Shown here piece after piece: positions 54,471-63,197 of a stretch of DNA of 64,000 nucleotides (its first letter is position 1; each line of letters starts with the position of its first letter). The translations under genes and the position numbers were made by a program. The notes below the pieces were generated by a model. That model ran no database searches and was not told the DNA's origin. It was given only the letters and a program-made list of their open reading frames with translations. Location: contig NZ_CP093379.1 of the NCBI RefSeq assembly GCF_022655595.1, positions 492,501-556,500 on the forward strand, read 5' to 3'. The stretch comes from Ignatzschineria rhizosphaerae. Lineage in GTDB: Bacteria > Pseudomonadota > Gammaproteobacteria > Cardiobacteriales > Wohlfahrtiimonadaceae.

Positions 54471-54986
54471 ATGAGTGAACAATTTCCCAAGGTTCTCAAG
54501 AACTTTGACATGTATATCGATGGGGATTCAGTCGGAAGAGAGACCGAAACGGTAAAGCTTCCATCCACCACGATGAAGTATGAAACCATTGAAACAGGTG
54601 TATTTAGCCGTCCGGTTGATATTCCTGTAGGTTTTGAAAATTCTATGGAGTTAGAGATCGCTACCAAAGGGATTAACTTTGATCTGATCGTCCCGCAAGG
54701 CTGTGGTTTGAATAGTACGACTTTGCAGTTTAAAGGTTTTATTGAGGATCCAGGTACTTGCGACAAGATTAGTTTTACCGCGAACTTTACCGGCCGCTTT
54801 GGTACAGAGCTTGATGCGATGAAGAAAGGGGAAGTCACTGGGGCAACGATTACATTTAAGGCCGTGACCGCCGAGTATATCGTCAATGGTGCTTCTATTT
54901 ATGAAGAGCGAGTGCTTGAGAATGTCTTAATCGTGAACGGTAAAGACCTCAAAGCAGAAGAGAATGCAGCAATGGGCCGCATGTAA
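54471..54986 (+). CDS. FII: Tail tube protein (P2 gpFII)
   Basis: A 171-aa tube subunit. Typical: FPKVLKNFDMYIDGDSVGRE, KLPSTTMKYETIETG and C-terminal DLKAEENAAMGR. GGAGACATT precedes the ATG. A 70-bp gap follows with a small CGCGG/CCGCG hairpin before E. Confidence 0.94.
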   Translation: MSEQFPKVLKNFDMYIDGDSVGRETETVKLPSTTMKYETIETGVFSRPVDIPVGFENSMELEIATKGINFDLIVPQGCGLNSTTLQFKGFIEDPGTCDKISFTANFTGRFGTELDAMKKGEVTGATITFKAVTAEYIVNGASIYEERVLENVLIVNGKDLKAEENAAMGRM

Positions 54987-55057
54987 TTAGTGAATCGAAT
55001 AGCGCGGAATTACCGCGTAGTTCAAATAACATCAATCAATCTATTTAGGAATCAGTT

Positions 55058-55393
55058 ATGAGTAAAGTTATTAGCAGAGCAAAGAAAATCACCGTAGCAT
55101 TATCGCAGCCATTAATGATTGCGGATAAGGAGTTCACAGAAATTACAGTGCGTGAGCCAATCGCCAACGATTTACGTGGGATCTCGATTACGCAGTTACA
55201 GATGAGTGAGGGAGATGCCGTTCTTAGTGTGTTAGAGCGTGTTACCGATATTCATGAAGAGAACTTACAGCGCTTATCAGTTTCTGATTTTAGTACGCTC
55301 AGTAATGTGATCTTGGGGTTTTTATTTCCGAAGCAAATGCAAAATATTTTGGAAGGCATCAAACAGGGCGGAAGCGAAATCACAATCGCATAG
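55058..55393 (+). CDS. E: Tail assembly chaperone (P2 gpE)
   Basis: A 111-aa tail assembly chaperone for the tape measure. It ends TAG at 55391-55393. In P2, part of the translation shifts -1 into E' to make a longer chaperone (like lambda G/GT). Here the -1 frame is open from 55306 to 55572, so the same arrangement is retained. AGGAATCAGTT precedes the ATG. Confidence 0.9.
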   Translation: MSKVISRAKKITVALSQPLMIADKEFTEITVREPIANDLRGISITQLQMSEGDAVLSVLERVTDIHEENLQRLSVSDFSTLSNVILGFLFPKQMQNILEGIKQGGSEITIA

Positions 55394-55572
55394 AAGAAGT
55401 TATCTCAATCTACATCGAGGATCTTGCCGTTGGTATTGGCTTAACATTTCCCTTTGTCTCTTTTGGCAATATTTTGGAAATGACCATCTCAGAGGTTTTA
55501 CTCTGGAACTTTAAAGCTATTGAACACAACGAAAGAATCGAAGCAGAGCGAAATAAGAATAATCAAAAATAA
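55319..55572 (+). CDS. E': E' extension read by -1 frameshift from E
   Basis: Open -1 frame running across the E stop to TAA at 55570-55572; a -1 TAA at 55303 sets the earliest slip. Best site is G-TTT-TTA at 55318-55324, giving an E-E' fusion of about 171 aa. The predicted E' part contains RIEEVISIYIEDLAVGIGLT and FGNILEMTISEVLLWNF, like P2 E'. P2 itself uses T-TTT-TTG; here the first base is G, so efficiency may differ. The frame is too short for ordinary gene finding. Confidence 0.75.
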
Positions 55573-55607
55573 GAGCGCCAATTCCACCAAGCCGGCGCTC
55601 TTTTTTT
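55573..55607 (+). terminator. Hairpin with T run between E' and T
   Basis: Perfect 7-bp stem GAGCGCC (55573-55579) / GGCGCTC (55594-55600) then TTTTTTT, immediately after the E' stop. It looks like an intrinsic terminator inside the tail operon, so T-U-D expression may need readthrough. Confidence 0.7.
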
Positions 55608-55618
55608 AGGTGGAGTTT

Positions 55619-58330
55619 ATGGCCAAGAATTTAGAACTAAAAGTTGTCTTATCTGCAATTGATAAGATGACAGGACCACTTCGAGGTATTGGGCAACAAT
55701 CCAAACGATTGAGCCAAGGATATCGCGAGGATATGCGTGGCTACAATCAGACTTTGAAGCAGACGGAAACAGCCCTAAAAGGTGTCCGTGAAACTCAAAG
55801 AAAGATGGTGGCAGCAGGGAACCACAATACCGGCGCAACCATAAAAGCAGAGCAAGCATTAGTACAACGCATTGAACAAACTAATGCAGCAATCGCACAG
55901 CGAAAGAGCTTGATGGATCGTGAAATTGCAACGATTAGAAAACGGCAAGAAGCACTAGATCGTGGACAATCACAAATGCGATCTGGAGCGATGAATATCG
56001 CTAAAGCAGGGGCAATGGGATATGCCGGTGCAAGATTTTTAGCAGAAGGTGTTGATTTTGATTCTACGATGAGTCGAGTTCATGCCTTAACACGCCTGGA
56101 TAAAGATAGTGAAGAATTAAAAGCATTACGAGATCAGGCAAAACATCTAGGGGCGACGACTTGGGCTACATCATCGCAAGCGGCAGAAGGGCAAGCCTTT
56201 TACGCTATGGCAGGATTTACGCCAGAAAACATTATGAAAGCGATGCCAGGAACATTGGATCTCGCAAGAGCTTCTGGGCTTGAGATTGGTAGAGCGGCAG
56301 ATATTGGCTCTAACATTTTGCAAGGCTTTGGTTTAGATGCATCGGAGATGGATCGGGTTGGTGACGTTCTGGTCGGTACATTTACTCGTACTAACGTTAA
56401 CATGGAGATGTTGGGCGATACGATGCGTTATGTTGCGCCGATTGCCAAGGGCTTAGGCGTTTCATTAGAAGAAACAGCGGCAATGACTGGGATACTTGGG
56501 AACGTCGGTATTCAAGGCACGCAAGCGGGTACTGCAATGCGAGCAATCTTCAGTAGATTAGCGGCAGGTCCAAGCATGGCCACAAAAGCTTTAAAACAGA
56601 TTGGGATTAAGACGAGTGATAAAGATGGCAACCTTAAAAATCCGATAGAGCTTTTAGGGGAAGTGATCCAAAAGACTCAGAAGATGGGAAATACTGAGCG
56701 CTTACGAGTGCTTAAAGCAATTGCCGGACAGGAAGCTGCAACGGCATTTATGGCTTTGACAGAGAAATCGAGCTTAGAAGATATTAAGCGGATCTATGAG
56801 GAAATCTCCAATAACCAAGGGGAAAGCCGAGAAGTATCAGAAAAGATGGCAGATAACCTTGCCGGTGATTATCAAAAGCTCTCTTCTGGTTGGTCGGATA
56901 TCCGTATTGCGATCTTTGAAATCAATAATAAGGGTTTAAGAAAAACGGTCCAATTCATCACGGAGATCGTGAATAAAATTGGGGAATGGGTCAAAGAGAA
57001 TCCGCGAATTGTTGCTGTATTAAGTATGGCTGCAGCAGGGGGAATGACACTTTTAGGCGTGATTGGCTCATTACAATTAGCGATGGGAGCATTTAATCTT
57101 GTTGTGTTGGCAAACCCCGTTGTCGCTCTGATAGGGGCTGTGATTGTCGGATTAACGACACTTTTTATGTATCGCAAGGAGATCTGGGGTTTCTTTAAAT
57201 CCTTTGCTGCAGCGCCGAGAGTCTACATTAATAAAGCAATCTCCTTCCTACTGAATTTACGTAGTACCATTATTGGCTTTTTAAAAGAAATTCCGCTTAT
57301 TGGACCTATTTTTGCTGCTGTTTTTGAATATGCAACAAAGCCTTTTGAATGGCTGATGGAGTCCATTAAATGGATTAATAATAGATGGATAGCTCCACAG
57401 TTTGAGACTAAAAATGTGACAGGTTTTACAAGCTTCCTGAGAGAAGGGCTTGCTTATATCAAGGACTTTAGGCAGAGCATTATTCACTTGTTATTAGATA
57501 TTCCTGTCATTGGGCCGGTGCTCGGATTTGTATTTGAAAAAATGACATTCATGTTCGATATTATGAGTGGTTTAATGGGTTACGTGATTGATGGCTTAGA
57601 GTGGATCGGGAATATGTTTGTCGCCCCTAGCTTTGATTTATCAGGGATCACGGGGTTCTTTGATCTTATAAGATCTTGTATCGATTATCTTTTGGATCTT
57701 CGTAATAACGTCAGTGATTTATTAAATGAGATTCCGCTGATTGGTCCCGCTTTGAGTTTTGTATTTGATCTTCTAACATTCCCCTTTGCCTTATTAATGC
57801 AAGCGATAAAAAAAGTGATGGAGATGTTTGAGTGGGTTGGTGATAACTGGCACATCATGCAAGGCTGGTTGGTAGGACTTTGGGAGAATGTTAAAAGTGC
57901 GATGCAACCGGTTGTTGAGCTTTTTACGATGTTGATAGATCTTATTTCACAGATGATTAATGGCATTAAAGAGTTATTCTCTTTTGAAGCCCCTGAGTGG
58001 ATGAAGAAAACGGGGAGTATTATCGGTGATGCTACGAGTAGCACCTATGATTATTTTGCCGATAGTATGAAATACACCTTTGGTTCAATTGCTGATTTTG
58101 TGTTTGATCGAGATGAAACTGCAGTCCGTAATGCGACCTCGTTAATGAAAGATTACGCCCTTATCGGCGGTGCTTCGATTGTTGCAGCAAGCCCTGTAAC
58201 GAATACCAATAATCAGACAAACCACGTTGAGATTAATGTAACGGCTCAAACGAATGCCTCGGCGGCTATTATTGCCACAGAAACGGTGAATCAGCTACGA
58301 AGCACAGGATTAATAGGAGATATGCGATGA
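55619..58330 (+). CDS. T: Tail tape measure protein (P2 gpT)
   Basis: A 903-aa protein setting tail length. N-terminal coiled coil (about 20-125), a TP901-type domain (FDSTMSRVHALTRLD, GTFTRTNVNMEMLGDTMRYV, GIQGTQAGTAMRAIFSRL), hydrophobic segments near 470-510, and repeated LLNEIPLIGP/LLDIPVIGP-like modules (at least three) in the C-terminal third. ATG at 55619 follows AGGTGGAG; the GTG three codons earlier overlaps that site. Repeat modules probably extend length. Confidence 0.92.
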   Translation: MAKNLELKVVLSAIDKMTGPLRGIGQQSKRLSQGYREDMRGYNQTLKQTETALKGVRETQRKMVAAGNHNTGATIKAEQALVQRIEQTNAAIAQRKSLMDREIATIRKRQEALDRGQSQMRSGAMNIAKAGAMGYAGARFLAEGVDFDSTMSRVHALTRLDKDSEELKALRDQAKHLGATTWATSSQAAEGQAFYAMAGFTPENIMKAMPGTLDLARASGLEIGRAADIGSNILQGFGLDASEMDRVGDVLVGTFTRTNVNMEMLGDTMRYVAPIAKGLGVSLEETAAMTGILGNVGIQGTQAGTAMRAIFSRLAAGPSMATKALKQIGIKTSDKDGNLKNPIELLGEVIQKTQKMGNTERLRVLKAIAGQEAATAFMALTEKSSLEDIKRIYEEISNNQGESREVSEKMADNLAGDYQKLSSGWSDIRIAIFEINNKGLRKTVQFITEIVNKIGEWVKENPRIVAVLSMAAAGGMTLLGVIGSLQLAMGAFNLVVLANPVVALIGAVIVGLTTLFMYRKEIWGFFKSFAAAPRVYINKAISFLLNLRSTIIGFLKEIPLIGPIFAAVFEYATKPFEWLMESIKWINNRWIAPQFETKNVTGFTSFLREGLAYIKDFRQSIIHLLLDIPVIGPVLGFVFEKMTFMFDIMSGLMGYVIDGLEWIGNMFVAPSFDLSGITGFFDLIRSCIDYLLDLRNNVSDLLNEIPLIGPALSFVFDLLTFPFALLMQAIKKVMEMFEWVGDNWHIMQGWLVGLWENVKSAMQPVVELFTMLIDLISQMINGIKELFSFEAPEWMKKTGSIIGDATSSTYDYFADSMKYTFGSIADFVFDRDETAVRNATSLMKDYALIGGASIVAASPVTNTNNQTNHVEINVTAQTNASAAIIATETVNQLRSTGLIGDMR

Positions 58331-58755
58331 CACAGCTTATTTGGGGATTTGTACTCTTTCAGGCAAATTCATTGATCTATAACGAACTTAATAAAAGCAC
58401 AAACTACAAGCATGTGCAAAATGAGCGAATCGGCAAGCGTGCGGCTAATCAATTCTTGGGCCCTGGGGATGAGATTATTACGATTCCCGGCAAGCTTGCG
58501 CCGATTATTACCGGCGGTAGAACGACACTGCAGATATTAAAAGCGCAGGCAGATACAGGGTTGCCGTATCCACTCATCGAAGGGAATGGGCTTGCACATG
58601 GCTTTTATGTGTTAACGAGTATTGAGGAGAACTCAAAGTATCACTTAGCAGATGGACGGCCCAAGATCATTGACTACACGATCACCTTAAAACGGGTAGG
58701 GAATGACAAGATTGATTTTTCACAGATTGCCGTAGGATTGGGAGGGCTTCTATGA
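58327..58755 (+). CDS. U: Tail protein (P2 gpU)
   Basis: A 142-aa tail tip protein. Typical: GPGDEIITIPGKLAPIITGG and GLPYPLIEGNGLAHG. ATGA overlap with T and D. Confidence 0.93.
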   Translation: MTQLIWGFVLFQANSLIYNELNKSTNYKHVQNERIGKRAANQFLGPGDEIITIPGKLAPIITGGRTTLQILKAQADTGLPYPLIEGNGLAHGFYVLTSIEENSKYHLADGRPKIIDYTITLKRVGNDKIDFSQIAVGLGGLL

Positions 58756-59753
58756 TCCTTGATGCGCTTGATAATTTTAATAATAAGCCGAATTACTTCT
58801 TAACGATTAATGATGCGAATTCATTAACACTCAATAATCATATTATGGAGATCTCCTTAACGGAGAATCGTGGCTTTGATGCCGATACATTGCGGATCAC
58901 CGTGGATGATTCATTAGGAAATATCATACTACCGAATCGAGATGCAGAGATTACGCTAAAACTTGGCTTTGGTATGTTATTAGTGGATAAGGGCAAGTTT
59001 ATCGTGGATGCTGTGGCACATTCTGGCCCACCGGATGTTATTACGATTGGGGCGCATTCAGCCGACTTTAAAAAGGAGTTCTTAGAGCGTAAAAGCAAGC
59101 TTTATGATGCGATGACGTTAGAAGAGCTCGTACAAAAGATCGCAGCGCAATATGAGTATGAATATGTCGTGGCAGATAGCTTAAAATCGATTGCGATTAA
59201 GGGGAAGCAGCAAGCAGATGAGTCGGATGCGAACCTTCTTACAAGGCTTGCTGAGGATTATGATGCCGTAGCAACGATCAAAATGGGGAAGCTTCTCTTT
59301 TTAGAGCGTGGAACAGGGAAAACCGCAAGCGGACAACAGATGCCAACGATCACGCATCATCGCTCAGAAGGGGATAAGCATAGCTATTCTGTGAATGATC
59401 GGGATCATTATACGGGCGTAGAAGCAAGGTACCTGTTACCAGGGAAAGCCAGACGGAAGAAAACCCTTGTGGGTAAGGAAGGGCGAGTCCATCGTCTAAG
59501 AACCGTCTTTGTGGATGAAGAGCAAGCCAAACTAGCAGCAGAGAAAGAGCTACTAAAGCTTAACCGGGGTAAGGCCTCCTTAACTGTCAGTTTAGCCAGA
59601 GGGAACCCGAACCTAACCGCAGAAAGCCCACTAAAATTAGCGGGCTTTAAATCAGAACTTGATGCTGAAAACTGGATTGTGGTTACTACCACCCACAACT
59701 TAACCAGTGGCAATGGATTGGTTACGGAGTTTCAAGGAGAGGTTAAAATATAA
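58752..59753 (+). CDS. D: Late control/tail hub protein (P2 gpD)
   Basis: A 333-aa baseplate hub protein of the gpD family. Recognised from ISLTENRGFDADTLRITVDD, then LTRLAEDYDAVATIKMGKLLF and the C-terminal NLTSGNGLVTEF. Last gene of the late operon. In P2 the activator gene ogr follows; here a convergent accessory gene follows instead. Confidence 0.93.
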   Translation: MILDALDNFNNKPNYFLTINDANSLTLNNHIMEISLTENRGFDADTLRITVDDSLGNIILPNRDAEITLKLGFGMLLVDKGKFIVDAVAHSGPPDVITIGAHSADFKKEFLERKSKLYDAMTLEELVQKIAAQYEYEYVVADSLKSIAIKGKQQADESDANLLTRLAEDYDAVATIKMGKLLFLERGTGKTASGQQMPTITHHRSEGDKHSYSVNDRDHYTGVEARYLLPGKARRKKTLVGKEGRVHRLRTVFVDEEQAKLAAEKELLKLNRGKASLTVSLARGNPNLTAESPLKLAGFKSELDAENWIVVTTTHNLTSGNGLVTEFQGEVKI

Positions 59754-59808
59754 CTTTAGAAACTTGCATTTTTTATTTTATTGCATTAGTCTTAAACTAT
59801 TGCATACA

Positions 59809-59827
59809 GCTAATTGGGTTAATTAGC
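59809..59827. terminator. Inverted repeat at the D/accessory convergence
   Basis: GCTAATT and AATTAGC flank GGGTT, overlapping the end of the minus-strand gene, followed by AAAATT. Weak candidate for a shared terminator. Confidence 0.35.
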
Positions 59828-62530
59828 AAAATTAAGACGAACTTTATCTTTAATATGTGGGTCATGATGATCAATAGTTACGCATATTTTATCCCCTAAA
59901 GAATAATTACGAATAGAGATTTTAGATTTATGAATTAGTCCATCGATTGAAAGTTTATTATCTGTATCAAGAGTAATAAAAATACCAAGGTGAGGAACTA
60001 TATTTTTTATAGTTCCTTTTAATTTTGTTCCAATAGGATACTCATGACAGAATTGAATCCATTTTATAGATTCATCGTTAGAGAATAAACTTTTAAATCT
60101 CTCTATAGTACCTTTTGGTTTTTCCATGGAGATTAGGTTCTCTAACTCTTCAAGTTTAGAGTATGTGCGATAGTTATTTAATATTCCTTGAACAATATCA
60201 TCGATGTATTCGATAAATTTTGAAGCAATATAATATACTTCTGGTAATCTAAAACTTTGCTCAGGATCTACGATAAGTCTTTTTATATCATTAACAAGAT
60301 TTTCATCAGTAATTCTTGTATCTTCTGCGATTGTGGCTAAATAGGTTATATCATTTTCTAATAACTCTAGATGCGCATACCCAGCTGGAGCTAGTTTTAT
60401 GTTCGTATATAAATTAATATTTTCATACTCAAAGTCTTCAGTTGTAATACACATTGCCTTACCTAAATAACCTATTTGATTAATGACGGGGTCTTTTTGA
60501 AATCCAAATTTACCAAGTGTATTTAGTAATTCTTCAACAGTGAAGTATCCTTTTTTTGCACTTCGTTTTACATCACTTCGTACCATCATTTTTAACCAGC
60601 GGAGTATGCATAAGCGTATTAGGTAGATAGGTATATCTTTCTCATCCATTTCGGCATCAAGTAAATTTTTTATATGGGAAAACTTACTTATATAATATCT
60701 ACGATTTCCTCTCATTAATGCCCTAACTGCAATATGTCCAGGCATTGTATAACTATTGGATGATTTTCTTATTTTAATTATTTCTTCATTAGGAATATGC
60801 CCGCTACTACAAAAGTTAAGAAACATTTCTAAAGCTATTCTTATATTCCCGCCGGATAGTCCCGTTAGTAGTCTTCTAATAGAGTTCTCATTATTCAGAA
60901 CAGAATTCAACATAGATAGTAGATAAGTTGACCCATCGTTATTAGGGTCAAACATGACATACATATCATTTTTTAATCTAATTTTACTTTGTTGAGGTTT
61001 TGATTCACTACTTTCTTCTGATATTAAGTCTAATGCTAGTTGCACTCTTCTTGTTAGAACTGTTTGAAATCTTGGAGCTTCTATTCTGAAGCTATATTGT
61101 TTTATTGCAGTATCTAAAGGTTTTTGATCTTTATAGTTATCATAAGTTTCATCACGTAAAGGTAAAAAGATAATTGATTTTAAAGTATCTTTTGCCCAGT
61201 TAGCTACTTCAAACATTAATAATTGAGAGTCTTTATTTTTCTTATCACAATTATCAAAGACAATTATTACTGATTTAGCTCTTTCATTTGCTAAATGTCT
61301 TATATAACACCTTAAGGTTTGTTCAAGATCACTTTCGCACTCCCGTAGCTTATTGGCTAAACCTATCTTATATTGCTCGGAATCTTCTGAGAAAATAGAA
61401 CCTATGCCACGTTTATAGCTATTAACTTCAACAGAATATAACTTTAATAAAAATTCAAGACTTTCAAAATCAAACTCATCTTTAAATTGTTCTTGTAGAT
61501 TATTAATTATTTCTTGTTGAATCCAACTGTAAATTTTCTCCTTTTCCAAAGGAGCATTATTTAAGTTTAATCTGACCCATATTAATTTATCTTGAATAGA
61601 TTTAGGAATAGTATTGGTATACTGTAAATAATCAATAAAAGTTGATTTTCCGACCCCTACTTTGCCAATTAATAAAATTATTTGATTATATGCATGTTCT
61701 GAAAGGGCCTTATATATCTCAACTGGTCTATCAGTTCTTTGTATTTCTTGAGATATTATTTCACTTGCAGAACTTGATAGTCTCACTAGTTGATCAACTT
61801 CGTATCTATTTCTTTTATTTAAATCAGTTGATATATATCCCTTACTGACTATATATTGGCGATGCGTTTTATTATCAGGATTAAATATCCATTGATATGT
61901 ATCGCTTATAGTTTCACCTAATGGATTTTTTTTAATTTCTTTTTCTTGAAAAGCTTTGCCTCCTAGAACCATTCTAGGTTTTTTTATAAATGGAGGTACT
62001 AAAGTTTTAGAAATAGTATTAAAGTGATTCTCTAATCCTACAATGCCTATACTGTCAGATATAGTAATTAAGTATTTTGACCCACATATTAATTCTTGTA
62101 CTTTACATTTAATTAATGGTGTACTAGAGCCAACTTCTCCAAATTGAAGGTCAACTCCATTTGTTGCTAAAAGAAACCTAACTGGGTTTAATTCTTTGGG
62201 AAACTTATCATTAACTTCATGAGCATATAGTCTTGCTTCTCTATAAGCTTCATCTAGATTAAAATCAGATGGTTTTTTTGCTTCAATGATTGCCATAGGA
62301 AATCCCCGATTAACTAAAATATAGTCGGGATAATAAATCTTTTCAGACTGTCCTTTTCCTATAGAATATCGATTGATATTAGTTTTTGTTAAAAAATTAG
62401 TAGTAGATAAATTTAAACCATAAGGTTCGCTAGAAGTTAGAAATGGGGTAATAAATTTTTGCTCTACGTCACTTTCTGTTGCTGATATATCAAATTTCAA
62501 ATTATTGATATCTAAATTGTTCTCCGACAT
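59819..62530 (-). CDS. HsdR-N-like nuclease / P-loop NTPase / S1-domain protein
   Basis: A 903-aa soluble protein. Residues ~15-150: HsdR_N-type PD-(D/E)XK nuclease with Asp69 (PDY), Glu83-Ala-Lys85 (IIEAKKP) and an upstream Glu23. Residues ~265-580: P-loop NTPase, Walker A GKVGVGKST (289-297), Walker B VIIVFDNCD (421-429), FLPLRDE (sensor-like) and GLSGGNIRIAL. Residues ~657-730: probable winged helix. Residues ~831-902: S1/OB RNA-binding domain (YPIGTKLKGTIKNIVPHLGI). AAAGG upstream fits the start. Markedly A+T-rich relative to phage genes. Architecture suggests an abortive-infection or restriction effector sensing nucleic acid; I do not recognise a named system. Confidence 0.75.
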   Translation of the reverse strand: MSENNLDINNLKFDISATESDVEQKFITPFLTSSEPYGLNLSTTNFLTKTNINRYSIGKGQSEKIYYPDYILVNRGFPMAIIEAKKPSDFNLDEAYREARLYAHEVNDKFPKELNPVRFLLATNGVDLQFGEVGSSTPLIKCKVQELICGSKYLITISDSIGIVGLENHFNTISKTLVPPFIKKPRMVLGGKAFQEKEIKKNPLGETISDTYQWIFNPDNKTHRQYIVSKGYISTDLNKRNRYEVDQLVRLSSSASEIISQEIQRTDRPVEIYKALSEHAYNQIILLIGKVGVGKSTFIDYLQYTNTIPKSIQDKLIWVRLNLNNAPLEKEKIYSWIQQEIINNLQEQFKDEFDFESLEFLLKLYSVEVNSYKRGIGSIFSEDSEQYKIGLANKLRECESDLEQTLRCYIRHLANERAKSVIIVFDNCDKKNKDSQLLMFEVANWAKDTLKSIIFLPLRDETYDNYKDQKPLDTAIKQYSFRIEAPRFQTVLTRRVQLALDLISEESSESKPQQSKIRLKNDMYVMFDPNNDGSTYLLSMLNSVLNNENSIRRLLTGLSGGNIRIALEMFLNFCSSGHIPNEEIIKIRKSSNSYTMPGHIAVRALMRGNRRYYISKFSHIKNLLDAEMDEKDIPIYLIRLCILRWLKMMVRSDVKRSAKKGYFTVEELLNTLGKFGFQKDPVINQIGYLGKAMCITTEDFEYENINLYTNIKLAPAGYAHLELLENDITYLATIAEDTRITDENLVNDIKRLIVDPEQSFRLPEVYYIASKFIEYIDDIVQGILNNYRTYSKLEELENLISMEKPKGTIERFKSLFSNDESIKWIQFCHEYPIGTKLKGTIKNIVPHLGIFITLDTDNKLSIDGLIHKSKISIRNYSLGDKICVTIDHHDPHIKDKVRLNFAN

Positions 62531-62685
62531 ATTATAAAACCTTTAAATGATTAGTAGAGGATAATTTTATATTATCCATAAATATTAGTAGGATTAATTT
62601 TGAGTTATTATTTGATTTATGTTTTAGAAAATTACTTTATAGATCTTTGATTAGCGGATATATCTATACTATTTCACATCCCACA
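62531..62685. other. Short A+T-rich gap, no gene
   Basis: 155 bp between the WYL-like gene and the NTPase gene. A separate promoter could lie here, but nothing clear was seen. Confidence 0.5.
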
Positions 62686-63186
62686 TTAATCCAATTCTTC
62701 AAAAATCGCTTCACTATTACCTGTAAACCCGGCAATTTTATCTATTCTAAAAGTGCGGCGTTCTTCTCGATCTAAGCAGTAGCCTTCTAGATATTCATCA
62801 TCTTTATAATAGGGCTGAATAGCTCGTTCTTGAGTGCCAATAACGTTGCCGTCCTCATCATGTTTTTCGTAGATGAAAGTAATAATAATTGGATTGTTAC
62901 GATTGTTTTTAGCTTCTGTTTCGATACGTGGATCATTGAAGATATCGAAAGCATCATCTTCTTCATAATCTCGTAAATACCCTGAGTTTACTCTGTCCTG
63001 GGTTTCTGCTTTTACTTGTGCTTTATAAAGCTCTTCATCGATTTGAGGAGGAGTAGGGTTTTGCTGTTTACTTTCTCGAACGATGTCTTCAAGTCTTTTA
63101 ATGAGCTCTTGTTCTTTGCGTTTGCTACGTTTCACAAAGTAATAGATGATAACCCCAAATAAGAGAATGACTATAAATGGACCCAT
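62686..63186 (-). CDS. Membrane-anchored WYL-like domain protein
   Basis: A 166-aa protein: N-terminal transmembrane helix (residues 3-18, PFIVILLFGVIIYYFV), basic/coiled linker, acidic middle, and a C-terminal domain (about 99-152) reading like a WYL domain: IIITFIYEK, RAIQPYY, EYLEGYCLDREERRTFRIDKI (split reading, residues 131-151). AAGGAGTAAGATC before the ATG is an excellent site. WYL domains sense ligands and often sit beside helix-turn-helix domains in defence regulators; here it is tethered to the membrane and lacks HTH. It starts 11 bp after the XRE-type gene, so the two form an operon. The WYL call is by pattern, without a profile search. Confidence 0.65.
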   Translation of the reverse strand: MGPFIVILLFGVIIYYFVKRSKRKEQELIKRLEDIVRESKQQNPTPPQIDEELYKAQVKAETQDRVNSGYLRDYEEDDAFDIFNDPRIETEAKNNRNNPIIITFIYEKHDEDGNVIGTQERAIQPYYKDDEYLEGYCLDREERRTFRIDKIAGFTGNSEAIFEELD

Positions 63187-63197
63187 GATCTTACTCC

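Noticed and set aside
61642-61848. Plus-strand frame inside the NTPase gene
   Set aside because: Antisense shadow with no start signals; the minus-strand gene has intact motifs there.
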